The notes below the pieces were generated by a model. The model saw nothing but the letters and a program-made list of their open reading frames with translations, was not told the DNA's origin and searched no databases. A stretch of DNA of 37,058 bases from Thiopontia sp964344785 (GTDB taxonomy: Bacteria; Pseudomonadota; Gammaproteobacteria; GCF-002020875): assembly GCA_964344785.1 (NCBI GenBank), contig CAYFOR010000016.1, positions 1-37,058 of the forward strand, given 5' to 3'. This document shows, in pieces, positions 33,003 to 37,058 of the stretch (position 1 is the first letter of the stretch; every line of letters starts with the position of its first letter). The position numbers were made by a program, and so were the translations under genes.

Positions 33003-35366
33003 ATGGGAGAGGTAAACAGTACAGATCAAATGTCCTGGCGCTTGCTCACGATCGATGACGAGCCCGATATTCATGACTCCTATCAGGATATCTTTGGATA
33101 TGACACCGCGTATGATTTGGAGGAGGCACTCTATAGCGCAGTCCTCGGGGATCAGCATGAGAGTGAGTCGCCCAATATTCCCGAGTTTCGCCTTGATCAG
33201 GCACTGAGTGGAGAAGAGGGCTTTGAAAAGGTAAAGCAGGCGGTCGCTGACGGAGACCCGTATGCGGTGATTCTGCTGGATATGCGCATGCCGTCCGGCT
33301 GGGATGGTCTTGAGACGGCCGAGATGATCCGTTCGCTGGATCAGGAGGTCCGCATCGTGATCTCTACCGCCTTCATGGACTACTCACTGAAGGAGATCCG
33401 GGATCGTATTGGGCTCAATTTCGAGTTTATCAACAAGCCCTTCGACCGTAATGATCTGCTTCAACTGGTCATCTCACTGTCCCATAACTGGGATCGGCTC
33501 AGAGAGTTTGTCAAGAAACAGTCACAGTCCGTATTGACCGCATCCGAACTGGAGCAGTCCAAGGCCGAGCTGGCACGTCTCAATCTGGCGATTGATGAGC
33601 ATGCCATCGTCACCGTATTCGATGCCGACGGGGCAATCATCCGGGTCAATGACCGTTTTTGTCAGATCAGCGGCTATGAGCGTGAGGAGCTGCTCGGCAG
33701 GAAACTGCGGGAGATGAAGGAGGGGGCGCAATCCGCCGAGTTGTGTGATGATCTCTGGAGAATTGTCAGCAGTGGAGGCGTCTGGCATGGTGAGGTCAGA
33801 AATCTGAAGAAAGGTGGAGAGGAGAGTTACTGGGTACAGGAGACGATTGTTCCCTTCCTCGACAAGGCGGAAAATATCACCAAATACATCTCCATCCAGA
33901 CCGATATCAGCAAGGCGAAGCGAATTGAAAAGGAGCTGATCGAGGCGAAGGAGCTTGCAGAGCAGGCCAATCTTACCAAGGATAACTTCCTGGCATCGAT
34001 GAGCCACGAACTGCGTACACCTCTGACAACCATCATCGGGAACTGTGAGCTGCTGGCAGAGCAGATTGAGGATCGTGAGCAAATTGAAGTGCTTCTCTCC
34101 ATCGGTGCGGCAGGCCGCCAACAGTTGGCGCTGGTCAGTGATATCCTCGATATGTCCAGGATCGAGTCGGGCACTTTCGACATTGAGGAGCAGTCCTACG
34201 ACCTATCCATTCTGTTGATGGATCTGGAGCTGATGTTTTCCGATCAGGCATCGGACAAGGGGCTCACCTTTACGATCAGCCAGCGTGAAGTTGAAAAACA
34301 GTTGCTGGTGGGGGATGTACGGCGAATTCTGCAGATTCTGGTGAATCTGCTCAATAATGCTCTCAAGTTTACCAAGTCGGGATCGGTTTCACTGGAGTGC
34401 TGGCATGACCAGCAGTATCTCTATTTCAATGTGAAGGACAGCGGGATCGGCATCTCACCAGAGGTGATGGATCGGCTGTTCCAGCGTTTTCAACAGGCCG
34501 ACTCCTCAATCTCGAGACAGTTTGGGGGCAGTGGCCTGGGGCTCTATATCTCCTTCAATCTTGCAGAGATGATGGGTGGTTATATCGATGCCTCCAGCCG
34601 AGTGGGTGAAGGCTCCGTCTTCCAGTTGGTGTTGCCTTACAGACCAACCGATATCCAGGCCTCCCGGCATGGGAAGCAGAGTGGGAAGTCGGTCGAGCGG
34701 AAGCTGAAAGGCCATGTACTTGTGGCGGATGATACGCCCGAGATGCAGCTACTGGTGACCCGTACCCTGGAGGGTATGGGTCTGACCACCGATGTGGTTG
34801 AGAATGGAGAGATGGCGCTGGAGCGTGGTCTGCAGAGCACTTTTGATCTGATCCTGATGGATATGCAGATGCCGGTGATGGACGGCATCGAGGCAACCCG
34901 GATGCTGAGAGCAACCGGGGTGCATACCCCCATTGTGGCGCTGACCGCCAATGTGATGCAGCGTCATCGCGAGCGCTTTTTCGAGGCTGGATGTAACGAT
35001 TTTCTCAGTAAGCCCATTGATCGGGCCGCGTTTCGATCGGTACTGCAGCAATATCTCCCCTATAGCGATGAAGAGGTGGAGGTCAGTGAGAACCGGCTGG
35101 TCATTGACGACGAGATGATGGCGATGTTTATCCAGCGAATCGGGGAGATCAAGGAAGAGCTGGAGGCGGTTTTTTCCGGACAGCAGTGGGAGGAGGTGCG
35201 GATGCATGCCCATAATATCAAAGGGTTCGGCTCAACCTTTGGTCATCCGGAGCTGACGGATATCGGCAAGAAGATCTGCGATGCACATGATCTCGGCCAT
35301 GTGGAAAAGATGCCCAAACTGACCGGAAAGTTACTGACCATGATGGGGGCCGTGCTTGTAGAGTAA
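33003..35366 (+). CDS. Soluble hybrid histidine kinase (REC-PAS-HisKA-HATPase-REC-Hpt)
   Basis: A 787-aa cytoplasmic phosphorelay protein with no TM. The N-terminal receiver (about 10-165) keeps DDEP and phospho-acceptor Asp93 (LLDMRMP), but about 40 extra residues lie between its first strand and DQALSGEEG. A coiled coil and PAS domain (about 190-310) follow. HisKA has His335 (SHELRTP) and HATPase has NNALKFT, DSGIGIS and GGSGLGLYIS. The second receiver has Asp620 (LMDMQMP). A C-terminal Hpt has His737 (HAHNIKGFGSTFGH). All steps of a His-Asp-His relay are on one chain, so an external output regulator must take the phosphate. ATG 33003 chosen over a TTG at 32994. It may read the two-TM protein encoded upstream. 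Confidence 0.94.
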   Translation: MGEVNSTDQMSWRLLTIDDEPDIHDSYQDIFGYDTAYDLEEALYSAVLGDQHESESPNIPEFRLDQALSGEEGFEKVKQAVADGDPYAVILLDMRMPSGWDGLETAEMIRSLDQEVRIVISTAFMDYSLKEIRDRIGLNFEFINKPFDRNDLLQLVISLSHNWDRLREFVKKQSQSVLTASELEQSKAELARLNLAIDEHAIVTVFDADGAIIRVNDRFCQISGYEREELLGRKLREMKEGAQSAELCDDLWRIVSSGGVWHGEVRNLKKGGEESYWVQETIVPFLDKAENITKYISIQTDISKAKRIEKELIEAKELAEQANLTKDNFLASMSHELRTPLTTIIGNCELLAEQIEDREQIEVLLSIGAAGRQQLALVSDILDMSRIESGTFDIEEQSYDLSILLMDLELMFSDQASDKGLTFTISQREVEKQLLVGDVRRILQILVNLLNNALKFTKSGSVSLECWHDQQYLYFNVKDSGIGISPEVMDRLFQRFQQADSSISRQFGGSGLGLYISFNLAEMMGGYIDASSRVGEGSVFQLVLPYRPTDIQASRHGKQSGKSVERKLKGHVLVADDTPEMQLLVTRTLEGMGLTTDVVENGEMALERGLQSTFDLILMDMQMPVMDGIEATRMLRATGVHTPIVALTANVMQRHRERFFEAGCNDFLSKPIDRAAFRSVLQQYLPYSDEEVEVSENRLVIDDEMMAMFIQRIGEIKEELEAVFSGQQWEEVRMHAHNIKGFGSTFGHPELTDIGKKICDAHDLGHVEKMPKLTGKLLTMMGAVLVE

Positions 35367-35427
35367 TCGACTGCGTCTTCTCGGCCATGGCTTGAAGCCT
35401 GCAAACTGCAGTTGTTCTTCAGCGAGC

Positions 35428-36918
35428 TCAGCCACTGTGCAGGTATCGTTCCAACTCCTCTCTCAAGGCCTCTTTGTTGATGGGCTTCTCAAGGAAGCCA
35501 TTACAGTCGGCCTCTTCAAAGGCATCCCGGTGTTTCTGCATCACATTTGCGGTCAAGGCTACAATGGGCACCTGGTTGCCACTGGCCCGGATCTGCTTGC
35601 TCGCAGTGATACCGTCCATGACCGGCATCTGTAAATCCATCAGAACCAGATCAAATCTGCGTGCTGCGACCAGATCAACCGCCTCCTGACCGTTACCGGC
35701 AAGCGTTACCTCTACGCCCATCTTTTCCAGAATACGCTTCACCAACTGCTGAATGGTATGGGTGTCCTCAACGACCAGTACGGAACCGTTCAGTGTTGAC
35801 GTTTGTATCTCTTTGCCAGAGTCATCTTCAGTTGAGGGCACTTCTTGATGGGCAACCTTGTAGGGTAGGATCAGTTCAAAACTGGAGCCGATCCCCTCCT
35901 TGCTGGATACAGAGATCGATCCATCCATGCTTCTGGCCAGATGGTTGGAGATGTAGAGTCCCAAACCCACCCCACCAAAGCGGCGGGAAAGTGTGCTGTC
36001 AGCCTGCTTGAAGCGCTCAAACAGTCGGCCCTGGATATCTTCAGACATGCCGATACCGCTGTCCGTTACCGTAAAGTGCAGCACTCCGGTCTCCAGTTCC
36101 ACCATCAGGGTAATCCATCCCTGGTGAGTGAACTTGAATGCGTTATCAACCAGGTTGAGCAGGATTCGCTTGATGCGTTGTTCGTCTCCGATAATGAGCC
36201 CGGATGTTGCCGGGCAGTTGACACTCCACCTCAGGTTTGTGCTCTCTGCCTCGGTCGAAAACATCTGCTCGATTTCACGGATCATTTCACATACTGAAAA
36301 GGGGTGTTCGTCGATGTCCAGTTGGTCTGACTCCACCTTCTTGAGATCCAGAATGTCACCGACCAGTGCAAGCTGGTGCTGGGCAGCATTCTCCATGGTG
36401 GACAACTGCTGAAGCACCTGTTGATCAATGTCCGCATTACTTTTGAGTAGCTCGCAGTTACCAATGATCACGGCGAGGGGCGTCCGCAGTTCGTGGCTCA
36501 TGGTCGCCAGGAAGTCATCCTTGGTGCGGTTGGCATCAACCGCATTCTGTTTCTCTTCCATGAGCTGCTGCTCATATTTTTGCAGGGCGGCAGCCAGCTT
36601 GTTGACTTCCGAGACCGTGCCGGGCTCAAACTGCCGGATATCCCCCTGTTCGGTCTCCCGGGTTAGTCGGGTCATCGGTTCGGTAACCTTATAGGCGATA
36701 CGGTAGACCATCCAATACAGGAACAGTATGGCCAGCGGGGTAAACAGAAGCAGTTCACTCTGCAGCTTGTGGATGGGCTCCAGAATCTCGTCACGGTCCT
36801 GGCGCAGCACAAGGCCCCAATTCAGTTCAGGCAGCCATCGCCAGACCGCAAAGGTTCTGCGACAACTGTAGCTGAGCGCCCAGCCCTCGCCATTCTTGCC
36901 GGAGAGCGCCCGATACAT
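35428..36918 (-). CDS. Hybrid histidine kinase, sensor part truncated
   Basis: At least 496 aa from the first usable ATG (36918). The chain has the end of a periplasmic Cache-like sensor (about 1-50: WALSYSCRRTFAVWRWLPELNWGLVLRQD), one TM (about 56-73, LLLFTPLAILFLYWMVYRI) and a HAMP-like linker. HisKA follows with His142 (SHELRTP), then HATPase (DNAFKFT, DSGIGMS, GGVGLGLYIS) and a receiver with Asp428 (LMDLQMP). The frame still reads like sensor protein upstream to 37005 (RYISHFRSDNQLPD), then meets TGA at 37006-37008. No ATG, GTG or TTG lies between. Either the gene is broken, or a sequencing error hides the true N-terminus beyond the window. It is convergent with, and paralogous to, the kinase at 33003. 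Confidence 0.85.
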   Translation of the reverse strand: MYRALSGKNGEGWALSYSCRRTFAVWRWLPELNWGLVLRQDRDEILEPIHKLQSELLLFTPLAILFLYWMVYRIAYKVTEPMTRLTRETEQGDIRQFEPGTVSEVNKLAAALQKYEQQLMEEKQNAVDANRTKDDFLATMSHELRTPLAVIIGNCELLKSNADIDQQVLQQLSTMENAAQHQLALVGDILDLKKVESDQLDIDEHPFSVCEMIREIEQMFSTEAESTNLRWSVNCPATSGLIIGDEQRIKRILLNLVDNAFKFTHQGWITLMVELETGVLHFTVTDSGIGMSEDIQGRLFERFKQADSTLSRRFGGVGLGLYISNHLARSMDGSISVSSKEGIGSSFELILPYKVAHQEVPSTEDDSGKEIQTSTLNGSVLVVEDTHTIQQLVKRILEKMGVEVTLAGNGQEAVDLVAARRFDLVLMDLQMPVMDGITASKQIRASGNQVPIVALTANVMQKHRDAFEEADCNGFLEKPINKEALREELERYLHSG

Positions 36919-37058
36919 CGGAAACAGGTTGGGGTTGGCCCTGCGCAGGGCAATGCAGGATTGATCGGGGAGCTGGTTATCCGATCTGAAATGGCTGATG
37001 TAGCGTCACTGGTGTCCCAACGTTACAGGCCAAAAACTCATTTGACTGCATAAAACAC

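Noticed and set aside
35367..35427. Terminator between the two convergent kinases
   Set aside because: Only a short CTGCA/TGCAG hairpin is present and no T tract follows on either strand.

Overview
This 37 kb window looks like a chromosomal core region of a free-living or symbiotic gammaproteobacterium, of the Chromatiales / sulfur-oxidiser type. The lineage guess is inference. It rests on two gene orders known from gammaproteobacteria: cytochrome c4 - engB - polA - DUF2782 - thrB (the Pseudomonas polA neighbourhood) and dprA - smg - topA - purE. Sequence composition is even. I see no rRNA, tRNA, insertion sequence, prophage or CRISPR array.

Layout. 83-1138 (-): a triheme cytochrome c that joins a c4-like diheme part to a c5-like domain. 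1403-2002 (+): engB. 2171-4873 (-): polA. Between engB and polA lie a strong minus-strand terminator and a possible Spot 42/ErsA-position small RNA. 4968-6468 (+): DUF2782-like protein, homoserine kinase (thrB) and a small WGR protein. 6568-11154 (+): a two-gene RND efflux module (adaptor with a methionine-rich loop, plus inner-membrane pump) behind a good sigma70 promoter. It ends in a bidirectional terminator shared with a previously unlisted 44-codon gene on the minus strand (11211-11345). 11777-17679 (+): glutamate synthase gltB-gltD. 17718-19431 (+): an orphan MotA/MotB-type (PomA-like) stator pair, the first gene having its ribosome site in a hairpin. 19460-24813 (-): dprA, smg, topA (Lys-rich tail, no zinc ribbons), purE and a small membrane-anchored hypothetical protein.

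24969-32883 (+) is the most interesting part. It is a tightly packed, mostly overlapping six-gene unit: pqiA, pqiB (three MCE domains), pqiC lipoprotein, a LolA-like outer-membrane lipoprotein-sorting protein, an MMPL/RND exporter fused to a C-terminal cyclic-nucleotide-binding domain, and a two-TM hypothetical protein. By inference it is a composite envelope lipid/lipoprotein trafficking machine in which an MCE conduit and an RND-type extractor are co-made, the RND part being gated from the cytoplasm by a nucleotide. 33003-35366 (+) is a soluble hybrid kinase (REC-PAS-HisKA-HATPase-REC-Hpt). 35428-36918 (-) is a convergent paralogous kinase whose periplasmic sensor is cut short by an in-frame TGA near the window edge.
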